Below, piece after piece: positions 24,864-33,374 of a stretch of DNA of 64,000 bases. The stretch covers positions 124,001-188,000 of the forward strand of contig JAHCIT010000004.1 of assembly GCA_026129095.1 (NCBI GenBank). The letters run 5' to 3'. The notes beneath the pieces were generated by a model, which saw nothing but the letters and a program-made list of their open reading frames with translations, searched no databases and had not been told where the DNA came from. The translations under genes were made by a program, and so were the position numbers. Source of the DNA: Deltaproteobacteria bacterium (GTDB lineage Bacteria > JAGRBM01 > JAHCIT01). Within the stretch, counting starts at the first letter, position 1. Each line of letters opens with the position of its first letter.

Positions 24864-25781
24864 ATGAGACGGCGCCGCTCCGCCCTTCTGCTCCTCGCTT
24901 TCATCGCGGGCCGGGCGGATGTGGCGGTGCTCCGGGCGGCCGATGCCGCCGATGCGTCCTATCAGGGCAAGCCCGTTTCCCACTGGCAGCGGCAACTGTC
25001 GGCCGCCACCCCGCAGGACCGGTGGAATGCCACCATCGCGCTTGGCGAGACCGGACCGGCGGCGTCAGCGGCGATTCCGGCGCTGACGGCCGCATTCAAG
25101 GACAAGGATGAACGGGTCCAGGCAGGAGCAGCCGCGGCGCTGGCGAAAATCGGCAAGCCGGCAGTCCCCGCACTGATCGAACTAGCCCGCAAGGGCGACC
25201 GCCGCCAGAGGCGATGGGCGCTCTATGCGCTCGGCAGGTCGGCCAGTCCCGAAGCATTCCCGGTCCTCATCGAGGCGATGAACGACCGGGTGGATGACGT
25301 GCGGGAGAAAGCGGCCGAGGGGCTGCACCGGGCGGGGCTGGACGGCCCCGATGCCGTCCGGATTTTCTCGGCGGCCATGAAGGACACAAACAGCGCTGTC
25401 CGGTTCTGGGCCGCCTTCGGACTGGGCGATGCCGGGGTTCCATCCGGTGTGCCCGCACTCACCGCCGCGCTGCAGGACGAGAACAAGAATGTCCGGGCCA
25501 TCAGCTGCGAATCGCTCGGCAAGCTGGGACCGGCATCAAGGGCGGCGGTTCCTGCCCTGATCGAGCGCCTCCAGGATGACCCTTATGTGCAGAACTTCTC
25601 CATCCTGGCGCTCGGCGGAATCGGGCCCGGTGCGGCGGCCGCCCTCTCCCATCTGGAACGGCTGGCGGAGCAGTCCGAGAGCCGCCGTGTCCGGCACAAT
25701 GCGGCCTGGTCGATTGCCCGCATCCGCGGGGAGGATCCCGGCGAGCCGCCAACACCCCCGGCGAAGCGGCCCGCACCATGA
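24864..25781 (+). CDS. Exported HEAT-repeat protein
   Basis: A 305-residue exported protein. A signal peptide (RRRRSALLLLAFIAGRADVAVLRAADA) precedes about six to seven HEAT-like repeats of roughly 30-38 residues between residues 50 and 290, each with the AxALGxxGP or PALIxAL pattern (ALGETGPAASAAIPAL, ALAKIGKPAVPALI, ESLGKLGPASRAAVPALI, LALGGIGPGAAAALSHL). Such solenoids are usually protein-binding scaffolds; no enzyme motif is visible. The Pro-rich end (GEPPTPPAKRPAP) may be a linker. Its stop overlaps the next gene by 4 bases, suggesting coupling. Confidence 0.8.
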   Translation: MRRRRSALLLLAFIAGRADVAVLRAADAADASYQGKPVSHWQRQLSAATPQDRWNATIALGETGPAASAAIPALTAAFKDKDERVQAGAAAALAKIGKPAVPALIELARKGDRRQRRWALYALGRSASPEAFPVLIEAMNDRVDDVREKAAEGLHRAGLDGPDAVRIFSAAMKDTNSAVRFWAAFGLGDAGVPSGVPALTAALQDENKNVRAISCESLGKLGPASRAAVPALIERLQDDPYVQNFSILALGGIGPGAAAALSHLERLAEQSESRRVRHNAAWSIARIRGEDPGEPPTPPAKRPAP

Positions 25782-26389
25782 TTGAGCCCACCTCAGATCC
25801 CGCGTATTTCTCCGCCCTGTGCGTGAAAATACCCGGAGTCCCGGACCGGGCGGGACGGTTCTGGACGGGTTTTTTCTCCGCCGTTATGGCCATCATGGCC
25901 GCCCGGATCATCTGGTTCCTGTACACGGGCGGAGCTCCGCGGATATCCGGGCTGGACATCCTGCTGGGACTTGCGCTCACGGCCGGACTGTTCGGGTTCC
26001 TGTTCACCCACAATGCATGGGGCCGGCCCTCTGCGGAAAACGGGCGTTACCTCATTAACGGAATGGGGGTGTCGTTCATCCGTGAAAACCGCACGGATGG
26101 AGCGGCTCCCGACTGGAAGGCCGGCTGGCCGGAAATCCGGGCGGTCACGCTCCAGCACGGCAGGCCGGGGCTTCTCATTGGGGTCGAAACCCGTGACGGC
26201 CAGAGACTCGAACTCCTCGCCGATCTGGCCCGGACGGAAAACTGCCCCCCTGCCGTGCGGACTGCGGATATCCCGGCGGAAATTCCCCGTCCCCATGCCC
26301 AGCGGCTCATCGTCCGGGCACTCTGGCATTTTGGGGGCAGCTCGCTCGCCTGCTATCCCGGCACGAACCTGCCAATCCAGCGGTCCTAA
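25778..26389 (+). CDS. Hypothetical membrane protein
   Basis: A 203-residue protein I do not recognise. Two hydrophobic segments lie near residues 28-48 (FWTGFFSAVMAIMAARIIWFL) and 59-78 (DILLGLALTAGLFGFLF), split here by a short loop. A soluble domain follows with alternating strands (IRAVTLQHGRPGLLIGVETRDG), which suggests a PH-like or similar small beta domain. It is translationally coupled to the HEAT-repeat gene upstream by a 4-base ATGA overlap. A hairpin followed by TTTTATT comes directly after the stop. Confidence 0.55.
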   Translation: MIEPTSDPAYFSALCVKIPGVPDRAGRFWTGFFSAVMAIMAARIIWFLYTGGAPRISGLDILLGLALTAGLFGFLFTHNAWGRPSAENGRYLINGMGVSFIRENRTDGAAPDWKAGWPEIRAVTLQHGRPGLLIGVETRDGQRLELLADLARTENCPPAVRTADIPAEIPRPHAQRLIVRALWHFGGSSLACYPGTNLPIQRS

Positions 26390-26390
26390 G

Positions 26391-26412
26391 GCCGTGGAAA
26401 CCGGCTTTTATT
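26391..26412 (+). terminator. Probable rho-independent terminator
   Basis: A short GC stem (GCCG and CGGC around TGGAAAC) is followed by TTTTATTG directly after the stop of the small membrane protein gene. It would separate the argG-side transcript from the MCE operon. Confidence 0.45.
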
Positions 26413-26425
26413 GCATTTTAGTGCG

Positions 26426-26498
26426 TTGACGGCCGGGACGGGCTGTGATATCGGACAGGGACTTTCCTGATTTTACTGGGGATTTTCCGAACTATTCT
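26426..26498 (+). promoter_or_regulatory. Candidate promoter region of the MCE transport operon
   Basis: Two sigma70-like candidates are visible: TTGACG (26426-26431), 17 bases, TATCGG (26449-26454); and TTTTAC, 16 bases, TATTCT (26493-26498). The region is AT-rich relative to its surroundings. The second candidate would place the transcript start about 14 bases before the TTG start codon. Confidence 0.4.
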
Positions 26499-26518
26499 TA
26501 GGGGAAGCGGGCCGGGTC

Positions 26519-27289
26519 TTGATCGAAATCCGCAATGTCACCAGGAGCTTTGGCGAACTCCGCCTGCTCGACAACGTCAGCCTGAGGGTCAATGCGGGCG
26601 AAACGGTCGTGCTGATTGGCCCATCCGGTCACGGAAAGAGCGTCCTCCTCAAGATCTGCGCGGGCCTCGTCCAGCCGGATTCGGGCGAAGTATTCATTGA
26701 CGGCAAGTCGATCACCCGTGCGAAGGGACTCGAACTGGACGGCATCCGCAACCGCATGGGGATGCTGTTCCAGAACTACGCCCTGTTCGATTCCATGAAT
26801 GTTTACGACAACCTGGCGTTCCCCCTGCGGTCCACCGACAATCTGCCGGAGGGCAAGATCCGCGAGCGCGTGATGCATGCCCTGTCGCTCGTCAAGCTCT
26901 CCCATGCCGCGGAGCTCAGGATCAGCGAGCTGTCGGGCGGCATGAAAAAGCGCGTCGGTATCGCCCGCGCCTGGATCCGCAACCCCGAGATCATCCTCTA
27001 CGACGAGCCGACGGCCGGCCTGGATCCGGTGACTGGCGAGCGGATCAACACCTACATCAAGGATTTCGCCAGGCAGGGGAGCATCACCGCCCTTGTCGTG
27101 ACGCAGGAGATGCTCTCGGCCTTCTCGGTCGCGCACCGGCTGGCCTTCCTCTACAACGGGAAGATCCTGCAGTGCGACACTCCCGAACGGATGCGCGAGT
27201 CCAATGTCCCCGAGGTCCGCCAGTTCATCAACGGCCTGCGTGAGGGCCCCCTGAGCTACACCATGGTCAAGCGCCGGGAGACGATGTGA
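26519..27289 (+). CDS. mlaF: MCE/Mla-type ABC transporter ATP-binding protein 1
   Basis: ATPase powering a lipid ABC transporter at the inner membrane; 256 residues. Walker A is GPSGHGKS (residues 34-41), the signature is LSGGMKKRVGIAR, and Walker B is IILYDEPTAGLDP. KKR after SGG and the QEM segment in VVTQEMLSA fit the MlaF/Mkl group. The start is TTG at 26519 with AGGGGAAG upstream. It is the first of five genes, two of them ATPases. The 4-base overlap with the second ATPase implies coupled translation and possibly a heterodimer. It is about as long as the second ATPase but differs clearly in sequence (H-loop position has Gln in place of His: VVTQEM). Confidence 0.9.
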   Translation: MIEIRNVTRSFGELRLLDNVSLRVNAGETVVLIGPSGHGKSVLLKICAGLVQPDSGEVFIDGKSITRAKGLELDGIRNRMGMLFQNYALFDSMNVYDNLAFPLRSTDNLPEGKIRERVMHALSLVKLSHAAELRISELSGGMKKRVGIARAWIRNPEIILYDEPTAGLDPVTGERINTYIKDFARQGSITALVVTQEMLSAFSVAHRLAFLYNGKILQCDTPERMRESNVPEVRQFINGLREGPLSYTMVKRRETM

Positions 27290-28029
27290 GTATTGTCTTC
27301 AAGAACCTCTGGAAGAGCTTCGGGCCGAAGACCGTGCTCCGGGGCATCAACCTCGAAATCCACGAGGGGGAGACGCTGTTTATCATCGGCGGTTCGGGAA
27401 CCGGCAAATCGGTGACGATCAAGCATCTCATCGGGCTGCTCCGCAAGGACCGGGGGGAAATCTGGATCGACGGCAAGGAAGTGAGCGACTATACCGAAGA
27501 GCAGTTCATGGACGTCCGCAAGAAGTGCGCGATGGTGTTCCAGAACCCCGCCCTGCTGGATTCGCTCACCATCGGCGAGAATGTGGCCTTCTCCCTGCGC
27601 CGCCACACCACCCTCTCCGACCCGGAAATCCGGAAGCGGGTGGCTGAGACGCTCGCACTGGTCAACATGGAAGGTTACGAATCGAAGATGCCGGCCGAAG
27701 TGTCCGGCGGCATGCAGAAGCGTGTCTCGCTCGCCCGGTCGATCATCCTGCGTCCGAAATACGTGCTTTACGACGAGCCCACGACGGGCGCCGACCCGGT
27801 GACAGCCAACACCATCAACGACCTGATCAAGACCATGGCACGGGAGCTGAAGGTGACGTCCATCGTGGTGTCGCACGACATGGAATCGGTCAAGCAGGTG
27901 GCCAACCGTGTGGCCATGCTGTATCAGGGACAGTTCATATGCGACAGCAGCCCGGAAGATATCTGGAAGAGTCCGAATCCGTATGTGCAGCAGTTCATCA
28001 CCGGAAGCCCGGTCGGGCCGATGGAGTGA
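27286..28029 (+). CDS. mlaF: MCE/Mla-type ABC transporter ATP-binding protein 2
   Basis: The second ATPase of the MCE operon; 247 residues. Walker A is GGSGTGKS (residues 35-42), the signature is VSGGMQKRVSLAR, Walker B is YVLYDEPTTGADP, and the H-loop is intact in VVSHDMESV. This looks like the canonical MlaF. It starts with GTG inside the stop of the first ATPase gene (4-base overlap). Having a canonical ATPase beside one with a substituted H-loop resembles asymmetric heterodimeric ABC transporters, in which one ATP site is degenerate. That is an inference from these motifs. Confidence 0.93.
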   Translation: MSIVFKNLWKSFGPKTVLRGINLEIHEGETLFIIGGSGTGKSVTIKHLIGLLRKDRGEIWIDGKEVSDYTEEQFMDVRKKCAMVFQNPALLDSLTIGENVAFSLRRHTTLSDPEIRKRVAETLALVNMEGYESKMPAEVSGGMQKRVSLARSIILRPKYVLYDEPTTGADPVTANTINDLIKTMARELKVTSIVVSHDMESVKQVANRVAMLYQGQFICDSSPEDIWKSPNPYVQQFITGSPVGPME

Positions 28030-28060
28030 GCTGCCGCCAGGCGGGAGCGCAGGAAGGACC

Positions 28061-28930
28061 ATGAGCGAAGCAGCCGGACAGCAGGCCCAGGAGACACGGT
28101 TCCCGGCATTCGTGCGCGGCCCGGCGGAAGCCGTGGGCTCGCTCATCATGTCAGTGGGAGGCGGGCTGACCGAATTCGGCCGCCTGTGCCTGTTCCTGCG
28201 CGAGACGGTGGTACGGCTGGTCCGGCCGCCCTACTACCCCGACGTCATCATGTACCAGATGTACCAGGTCGGGGTGAAGTCGCTCATCATCGCCGTGCTC
28301 GCCGGCTCGTTCGTGGGCGGAATCTTCGCCATCCAGATCAACGACCAGCTCCTCGACTTCGGCGCGCAGGCGTTCCTGGGCGGCATCGCCGTCTCGGTCA
28401 CCGTACGCGAAGTGGGTCCGATCATGATCGCGCTCCTGATCGCGGGCCGGATCGGCGCCTTTACGGCCGCCGAACTGGGCACCATGAACGTCACCGAGCA
28501 GATCGACGCCATCCGGTGCCTGGGGACCGATCCGATCAAATACCTCGTCGTCCCCCGGTTCCTTGCCTGTATCGTCATGTCGTTCGTGCTCACTGTCGTC
28601 GGCATCGTGATCGGTATCTTCGGCTCGGTGCTGGTGGCCTGGGCCATCGCCGATGTGCATCCGCTGTTCTTCTCGGGCCGGATCCTGGACATGGTCACGG
28701 CCTTCGATTTCATCAACGGGCTATGGAAGAGCTTCTTTTTCGGTATCCTGATCGCTACGGTATGCTGCTTTTACGGCTTCAATACCCGCGGCGGCGCCGA
28801 GGATGTGGGCCGTAATGTCAATACTACAGTCGTGGTCACCGGCATCAGCCTGCTGGCGACCGACTACTTTCTGGCGGTGTTATCGCAATGGTTCATGCAG
28901 ACGCTGATAGCCTTCGGGCTGATGAACTGA
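28061..28930 (+). CDS. mlaE: MlaE-family permease 1
   Basis: Inner-membrane permease of an MCE lipid transporter; 289 residues, slightly longer than usual because of a roughly 35-residue N-terminal extension. Membrane segments are visible after residue 65 (VKSLIIAVLAGSFVGGIFAIQ, then PIMIALLIAGRIGAF, and others to the end). The coupling-helix motif is TEQIDAIRCLGTDP, matching the EQIDAL signature of MlaE. Start ATG at 28061, with GGAAGGA upstream. It is followed after 8 bases by a second permease, so the complex probably has a permease heterodimer. Confidence 0.92.
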   Translation: MSEAAGQQAQETRFPAFVRGPAEAVGSLIMSVGGGLTEFGRLCLFLRETVVRLVRPPYYPDVIMYQMYQVGVKSLIIAVLAGSFVGGIFAIQINDQLLDFGAQAFLGGIAVSVTVREVGPIMIALLIAGRIGAFTAAELGTMNVTEQIDAIRCLGTDPIKYLVVPRFLACIVMSFVLTVVGIVIGIFGSVLVAWAIADVHPLFFSGRILDMVTAFDFINGLWKSFFFGILIATVCCFYGFNTRGGAEDVGRNVNTTVVVTGISLLATDYFLAVLSQWFMQTLIAFGLMN

Positions 28931-28938
28931 GGGGGCCC

Positions 28939-29718
28939 ATGAAGCTGCCGGCCATCTTCACCCCCATCGTCGTTCTGTACCAGAACGTCCGCGACATCGC
29001 ACGCCTGTTCGCCGAGACGGTTTTCTACACGTTTACCCCGCCCTACCGGCTGCGGCCGATCCTGGACCAGATTTACTGGATCGGCGTCAACTCGACGGCC
29101 ATTGTCCTCTCGACCATCGCCTTCGTCGGCATGATCTCGATCGTCGAGCTGTCGTTCCAGATGGATACGGTTCTGCACACGACCGAATTCGTGCCGGGCT
29201 TTGCCACCGTGCTGATCCTGCGCGAATTCGCCAGCGTGATTCCCGCCGCCATGATGGCCGGCAAGGTAGGGGCCGGCATCACGGCGGAAATCGGCAGCAT
29301 GCAGCTCACCGAACAGATCGATGCGCTCCGGCTTATCTCCATCAACCCGGTGCGGCACCTCGTCGTGCCCCGGTTCGTGGCGTCGGTCCTGAGCCTGATG
29401 ATGCTTTCGTGCATTGCTGCCGTCGTCGCCATCATCACCGGCATGATCGTCTGCTCGATCAGCCTGGATATCGACTGGCTGCTGTTCATTAACAGCGCAC
29501 GGAACTTCGTGAAGCCCATTGATCTGGGCATCAATGTGTTCAAGGCGTTCATTTTTGGAATGATTATCCCCGTGGTGGCTTCCTATTACGGATTCCGGAC
29601 CACGGGGGGTGCTGAAGGGGTCGGGATTGCCTGTACCAAGTCCGTTGTGTATTCGGGTCTGGTCATCGTCATCCTCGACTTCTTCATGACCTGGGTGGCT
29701 TCCGTCTACATTTTGTAA
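28939..29718 (+). CDS. mlaE: MlaE-family permease 2
   Basis: The second MlaE-type permease, 259 residues. The coupling motif is TEQIDALRLISINP, and hydrophobic segments run through the protein (AIVLSTIAFVGMISIVE, FATVLILREFASVIPAAMMAG, MMLSCIAAVVAIITGMIV, ending in VIVILDFFMTWVASV). It differs clearly from permease 1, so the pair is not a recent duplication. I chose the ATG at 28939 (GGGGG ribosome site) rather than a start 17 codons upstream inside the previous gene. Paired permeases of this kind are known as YrbEA/YrbEB in actinobacterial mce operons. Confidence 0.92.
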   Translation: MKLPAIFTPIVVLYQNVRDIARLFAETVFYTFTPPYRLRPILDQIYWIGVNSTAIVLSTIAFVGMISIVELSFQMDTVLHTTEFVPGFATVLILREFASVIPAAMMAGKVGAGITAEIGSMQLTEQIDALRLISINPVRHLVVPRFVASVLSLMMLSCIAAVVAIITGMIVCSISLDIDWLLFINSARNFVKPIDLGINVFKAFIFGMIIPVVASYYGFRTTGGAEGVGIACTKSVVYSGLVIVILDFFMTWVASVYIL

Positions 29719-29766
29719 TTCGAGAAAGGAACCGGTTATAGAGGGCCGGACCGAGAGGATCAGGGA

Positions 29767-30882
29767 ATGAGCAGGGAATTCAAGGTTGGGATACTCGTCA
29801 TCGGAGCCGTGGTTGCCGCCATCGGTTTCATCGCGGTACTGAAGGGCGTCGGCATCGGGCCGCGGTCCTCTTACCGGCTCCGCGTGGGCTACAACTTCGC
29901 GGGCGGCCTGACCGTCGGCTCGCCCGTCCGCGTGTCGGGCGTCAAGGTGGGCAAGGTTCGCGGGATCAGGTTCTACGGAGAAGACCCCTCGATTCCGTAC
30001 CACGTCATTGTCACCATCGACATCGATGACAAGGCGCGTCCGTCGGTACGCCAGAACTCCAAGTTCCTCATCAACATGGCCGGCATCATCGGCGAGCGGT
30101 ATCTGGAGATCACTCCGGGCTCGAAGGACGCCGAGCCGTGGAAGCCGAACGAACTGGTCCCGGGCGTGGATCCGCCCCGCCTCGACCAGCTCATCTCGCA
30201 GGGCTACGCGGTCATGGGCGAGGTGCTCGACATCGTCGAGAAGAACCGCCCGCGCATCGAGCGCATGATTGCGGCCATCGATTCGTTCCTCCAGAACTTC
30301 GACGAGGAGCAGATGAAGGATGTGGGCCAGCTCATCGGCAACCTCTCGTCACTCGTCAAGATGCTGAACCAGAACGTCCCCGACATGGTCAAGGACCTGC
30401 GGCCGGTCCTGCGCGCTGCCCCCGGCATGATCAACGACCTGCGGCCGGTCCTGAAGGACGCGGGCCCGCTGGTGCGTAACGTCAACGCCGTGATGATGGA
30501 CCTGAAACCCATCCTGACCGACGCCCGGCCCATGCTGACGTCCCTCCAGAAGATGCTGCAGGACCTCCAGAAATACAGCAAGGCCAACGACACCAGCCTG
30601 TCCACGCTCATCAAGCAGATCATCCGGATCGTCCAGAACATGGACGGCCTGGTTGCCGGCGGGAATACCGTCCTGAACAACCTGTCGTTCGCCGACGAGC
30701 AGTGGATCCGCTACTTCCTCCAGGAGGAAGGCCTCAAGGTCTACGCGAGCCTTGGCAGCCCGAATGCGCGCTACCAGGTGCCGCCACCGCCGCCTCCGAA
30801 CGTCAAGCGGCCAACCCCGCCACCTCCCCAGCCGACCCCCGAGACGGCTGATATCGATCCGGATCAACGGCTCCGCCGGTAG
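29767..30882 (+). CDS. mlaD: MCE-domain substrate-binding protein (MlaD-like)
   Basis: A 371-residue MCE protein. One N-terminal membrane anchor (FKVGILVIGAVVAAIGFIAVL) is followed by a single MCE domain (about residues 37-120; GGLTVGSPVRVSGVKVGKV is the hallmark). A long helical region of about 150 residues then shows repeats built on DLRPVLxxA and DLKPILTDARPML. The C terminus is Pro-rich (VPPPPPPNVKRPTPPP). Helical extensions after an MCE domain form trans-periplasmic needles in other MCE systems, so a lipid tunnel is inferred. It is the last gene of the operon; no MlaB or MlaC homologue is adjacent. Confidence 0.92.
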   Translation: MSREFKVGILVIGAVVAAIGFIAVLKGVGIGPRSSYRLRVGYNFAGGLTVGSPVRVSGVKVGKVRGIRFYGEDPSIPYHVIVTIDIDDKARPSVRQNSKFLINMAGIIGERYLEITPGSKDAEPWKPNELVPGVDPPRLDQLISQGYAVMGEVLDIVEKNRPRIERMIAAIDSFLQNFDEEQMKDVGQLIGNLSSLVKMLNQNVPDMVKDLRPVLRAAPGMINDLRPVLKDAGPLVRNVNAVMMDLKPILTDARPMLTSLQKMLQDLQKYSKANDTSLSTLIKQIIRIVQNMDGLVAGGNTVLNNLSFADEQWIRYFLQEEGLKVYASLGSPNARYQVPPPPPPNVKRPTPPPPQPTPETADIDPDQRLRR

Positions 30883-30908
30883 TTGCCGGATCGGGCCTGA
30901 AAACAGCA

Positions 30909-30940
30909 AGGGCGCCCCGGAACGGGCGCCCTCGCCTTTT
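30909..30940 (+). terminator. Rho-independent terminator after the MCE operon
   Basis: A perfect 9-bp stem (AGGGCGCCC and GGGCGCCCT, loop CGGAAC) lies 26 bases after the mlaD stop and is followed by CGCCTTTT. It marks the end of the five-gene operon. Confidence 0.7.
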
Positions 30941-30991
30941 GGAGAGGCCTCCCCTTCACCCGGGGGGCTGCGGGCATTAGATTAGCGGGCG

Positions 30992-31867
30992 GTGATGATC
31001 GACTTTCACATGCACTCGACGGCTTCGGACGGCGTACATGCGCCCGAAATCCTCATGCGCCGGGCGGGCGCGGCAGGAGTCCGCACGCTGGCGCTTACCG
31101 ATCACGACACCTTCGGGGGCTTCGAGGATGCAGCAGCGGAAGCCCGGAAGCTCGGCATGGACATTCTGCCTGCCGCCGAGGTTTCCACGACTTTCCGCAA
31201 CCGGAGCTGCCACATCCTCGCCTTCTTCGGCGACCGGGACCAGGCGGAAGTCACCAGCCGGTGGCTTGCCGGATTCCGGCAGGCCCGCGAGGACCGCCTG
31301 CACGAAACCTGCGAGCGGTTCGCACGGATGGGAATCAGGCTGACCCCCGAACAGGTGCATGCCGAGGCGGGACCGGCGGCCGTCCACCGGCCCCACATTG
31401 CCCGTGCACTGGTGAAGACCGGCGCCGTCAAGTCGCCCAAGGAGGCCTTCGACCGGTTCCTGCACGACGGCGGACCAGCCTATGTGCCCTACGAGACGCC
31501 CGACGCCCGCTCAGCCCTCTGGCTGCTCCGGGAACAGGGCGCGTACACGAGCCTCGCGCATCCGGCCATTGACCGGTTCGGCGAGACGGATATCCGCGAA
31601 CTCGCCCAGCACGGCCTCCATGCGGTGGAGGTCTACCATTCCGAACACCGCCCTGCCGATCGCCGCCGTCTCCGGCAGATCACGGGGCAGTTCAGACTCG
31701 GAATGACCGGCGGCAGCGACTACCACGGCGACGACAAGTGCTCGTTCTATACCGATTCGACCGAGGGACACGGTGTCCCGCTTCACGTGCTCGATTCGCT
31801 CCTGGACGGCATCCGTGGTGCCCGCGAGCAGGCCCCCCATATCCGGCGCCTGCATGGAGTCTCCTGA
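30992..31867 (+). CDS. PHP-domain phosphoesterase (TrpH/RNase AM-like)
   Basis: A 291-residue metal-dependent phosphoesterase of the PHP family. The metal-binding motifs are in order: IDFHMHSTASDG (HxH), LALTDHDTFGG (TDHD), PAAEVSTTF (the Glu), HRPHIARALV, SLAHPA and GGSDYHGDD (the last Asp-x-His). This layout fits YciV/TrpH, a 3',5'-nucleoside bisphosphate phosphatase that also trims 5' ends of ribosomal RNA. It is cytoplasmic. It starts about 50 bases after the MCE terminator. The MBL-fold hydrolase gene begins at its stop, so they are likely co-transcribed. Confidence 0.9.
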   Translation: MMIDFHMHSTASDGVHAPEILMRRAGAAGVRTLALTDHDTFGGFEDAAAEARKLGMDILPAAEVSTTFRNRSCHILAFFGDRDQAEVTSRWLAGFRQAREDRLHETCERFARMGIRLTPEQVHAEAGPAAVHRPHIARALVKTGAVKSPKEAFDRFLHDGGPAYVPYETPDARSALWLLREQGAYTSLAHPAIDRFGETDIRELAQHGLHAVEVYHSEHRPADRRRLRQITGQFRLGMTGGSDYHGDDKCSFYTDSTEGHGVPLHVLDSLLDGIRGAREQAPHIRRLHGVS

Positions 31868-31868
31868 C

Positions 31869-32573
31869 ATGAACCCGCCAGACGACAGCGAAATCATCAT
31901 CCGCCAGCTGGTGAACGGGCCGTTCCAGGAAAACTGCTGGCTGGTGGGTGATCCGGCAACGAAGCGGTGCACGCTCGTCGATCCGGGCAGCTCTGCCGAG
32001 GGCATCCTGGAGTTCATAGACCAGATGGGCCTGAAGCTCGACAAGATCACCAACACCCACGGGCACATGGACCATGCGGGCGCCGTCGCGCCGATCAAGC
32101 GCGAGCGCGGCGTCGGGTTCTGGATCCACCGGGGCGAGACGATGAACCTCCAGTCCATGCCCAAGTGGGGACCGCTCATGGGCATGGGCGACCTTGAGGT
32201 TCCGGAGGTCGAGCACTGGATCGAGGACGGAGACGAGATTCCGGTCGGCAACCTCACGCTGAAATCGCTGGCGACGCCGGGCCACACAGCCGGCGGCGTT
32301 TCGTTCCTCGTGGGCGGACGCCACCTATTCGTCGGGGACACGATCTTCCAGGGTTCGGTGGGCCGCACCGACCTGCCGGGCGGGAACTATGACACGCTGA
32401 TCGAATCGATCCGTACGAAAATACTACCGCTGCCGGACGACACCCTGATCTATTCCGGTCACGGCCCGGTCACCACGCTCGGGCACGAGCGGCGGCGCAA
32501 CCCGTTCATCCTGAAACCCGAGCTGTTCCGTGAGCAGATGGTGTCCGGCCGCCAGGGCGGCATGATGGGCTGA
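31869..32573 (+). CDS. Metallo-beta-lactamase fold hydrolase (glyoxalase II-like)
   Basis: A 234-residue MBL-fold hydrolase. The zinc motif is NTHGHMDHAG (HxHxDH), with further ligands in TPGHTAGGVSF, LFVGDTIF and YSGHGPVTT. The layout matches the small YcbL/glyoxalase II-like hydrolases that act on thioesters or similar. It is cytoplasmic. The gene starts one base past the stop of the PHP gene, or 15 bases earlier if an in-frame upstream ATG is used. It is convergent with the enoyl-CoA hydratase gene, only a few bases away. Confidence 0.9.
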   Translation: MNPPDDSEIIIRQLVNGPFQENCWLVGDPATKRCTLVDPGSSAEGILEFIDQMGLKLDKITNTHGHMDHAGAVAPIKRERGVGFWIHRGETMNLQSMPKWGPLMGMGDLEVPEVEHWIEDGDEIPVGNLTLKSLATPGHTAGGVSFLVGGRHLFVGDTIFQGSVGRTDLPGGNYDTLIESIRTKILPLPDDTLIYSGHGPVTTLGHERRRNPFILKPELFREQMVSGRQGGMMG

Positions 32574-32576
32574 CCG

Positions 32577-33374
32577 CTATTCCGGCTTCTTGCGGTCGAG
32601 GAACGCCTGCATCCGTTCCTTTGGCTCGCTCACCCTGAACGACTCGGCAAACGCCCCGATACCGGCCTTCACGGCACGGTCCACCGGAAGATTTTCCCAC
32701 TTGTGCATCAGTTTCTTCTGGAGCCGGATTGCATTGGGCCCGCATTCGAGGACCGGGGCAACCAGCGATTCGACTTCGGCATCCAGCCGGGCCGCCGGGA
32801 CCAGCCGGTCAACAAGGCCCCATTCAAACGCCTTCTGCGCGCCGATCGCGTTGCCCGTATAGAGCAGTTCCCGCGTCCGCCCCCATCCGACAAGTTGCGG
32901 CAGCAGTGCCGCCTCGATCACCGAGGGGATACCCACCCGGACCTCCGGCATGGCAAACCGGGCATCCTCGCTGGCGACCCTGAGATCGCAGGAGACAGCC
33001 AGTTCCAGACCCGCGCCGATGCAGTGCCCCCGGATCCGCCCGATCACCGGGACCGGGAACGTGCGGAGCCCGTGGCAGGCCCGGTGCAGGTTCGTGATGA
33101 ACCGGCGGGCCGACGGAGGCGTCAGCTTCGACATGTCATGCAAACTGGCGCCGCCTACAAACGCCCGCTCTCCGGCACCAGTCACGACGAGAACCCGGAT
33201 ATCCCGGCGGCGGGAAAGGGTCCGGATGGCGGACACCAGTTCGGCAATCAGTCCACCCGTGAGCAGGTTGAGGGAGTTGTGCCCCTCGATGGCGAGGAGG
33301 CCCGCTCCGCGGGCATCCACGGACGAGGTGATCCTGCCGCCATCAGGCGACGGGCGGGCGGCCTTGCGCGTCAT
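32577..33374 (-). CDS. Enoyl-CoA hydratase/isomerase family protein (crotonase fold)
   Basis: A 265-residue crotonase-fold enzyme. The oxyanion-hole segments are GERAFVGGASLHDM and GRIRGHCIGAGLELAVSCDLRVAS. A Glu expected in hydratases is present within FAMPEVRVGIPSVIEAALLP. The second catalytic Glu is not clearly identifiable, so the exact reaction (hydratase, isomerase or hydrolase) is open. Its start overlaps the end of the histidine kinase gene by 32 bases on the same strand. It is one of two crotonase paralogues in the window; they are only distantly alike. Confidence 0.88.
   Translation of the reverse strand: MTRKAARPSPDGGRITSSVDARGAGLLAIEGHNSLNLLTGGLIAELVSAIRTLSRRRDIRVLVVTGAGERAFVGGASLHDMSKLTPPSARRFITNLHRACHGLRTFPVPVIGRIRGHCIGAGLELAVSCDLRVASEDARFAMPEVRVGIPSVIEAALLPQLVGWGRTRELLYTGNAIGAQKAFEWGLVDRLVPAARLDAEVESLVAPVLECGPNAIRLQKKLMHKWENLPVDRAVKAGIGAFAESFRVSEPKERMQAFLDRKKPE

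Noticed and set aside
28864-30003. A 379-codon minus-strand open frame in the MCE operon
   Set aside because: It is antisense to permease 2 and the MCE gene, whose order and motifs leave no doubt.
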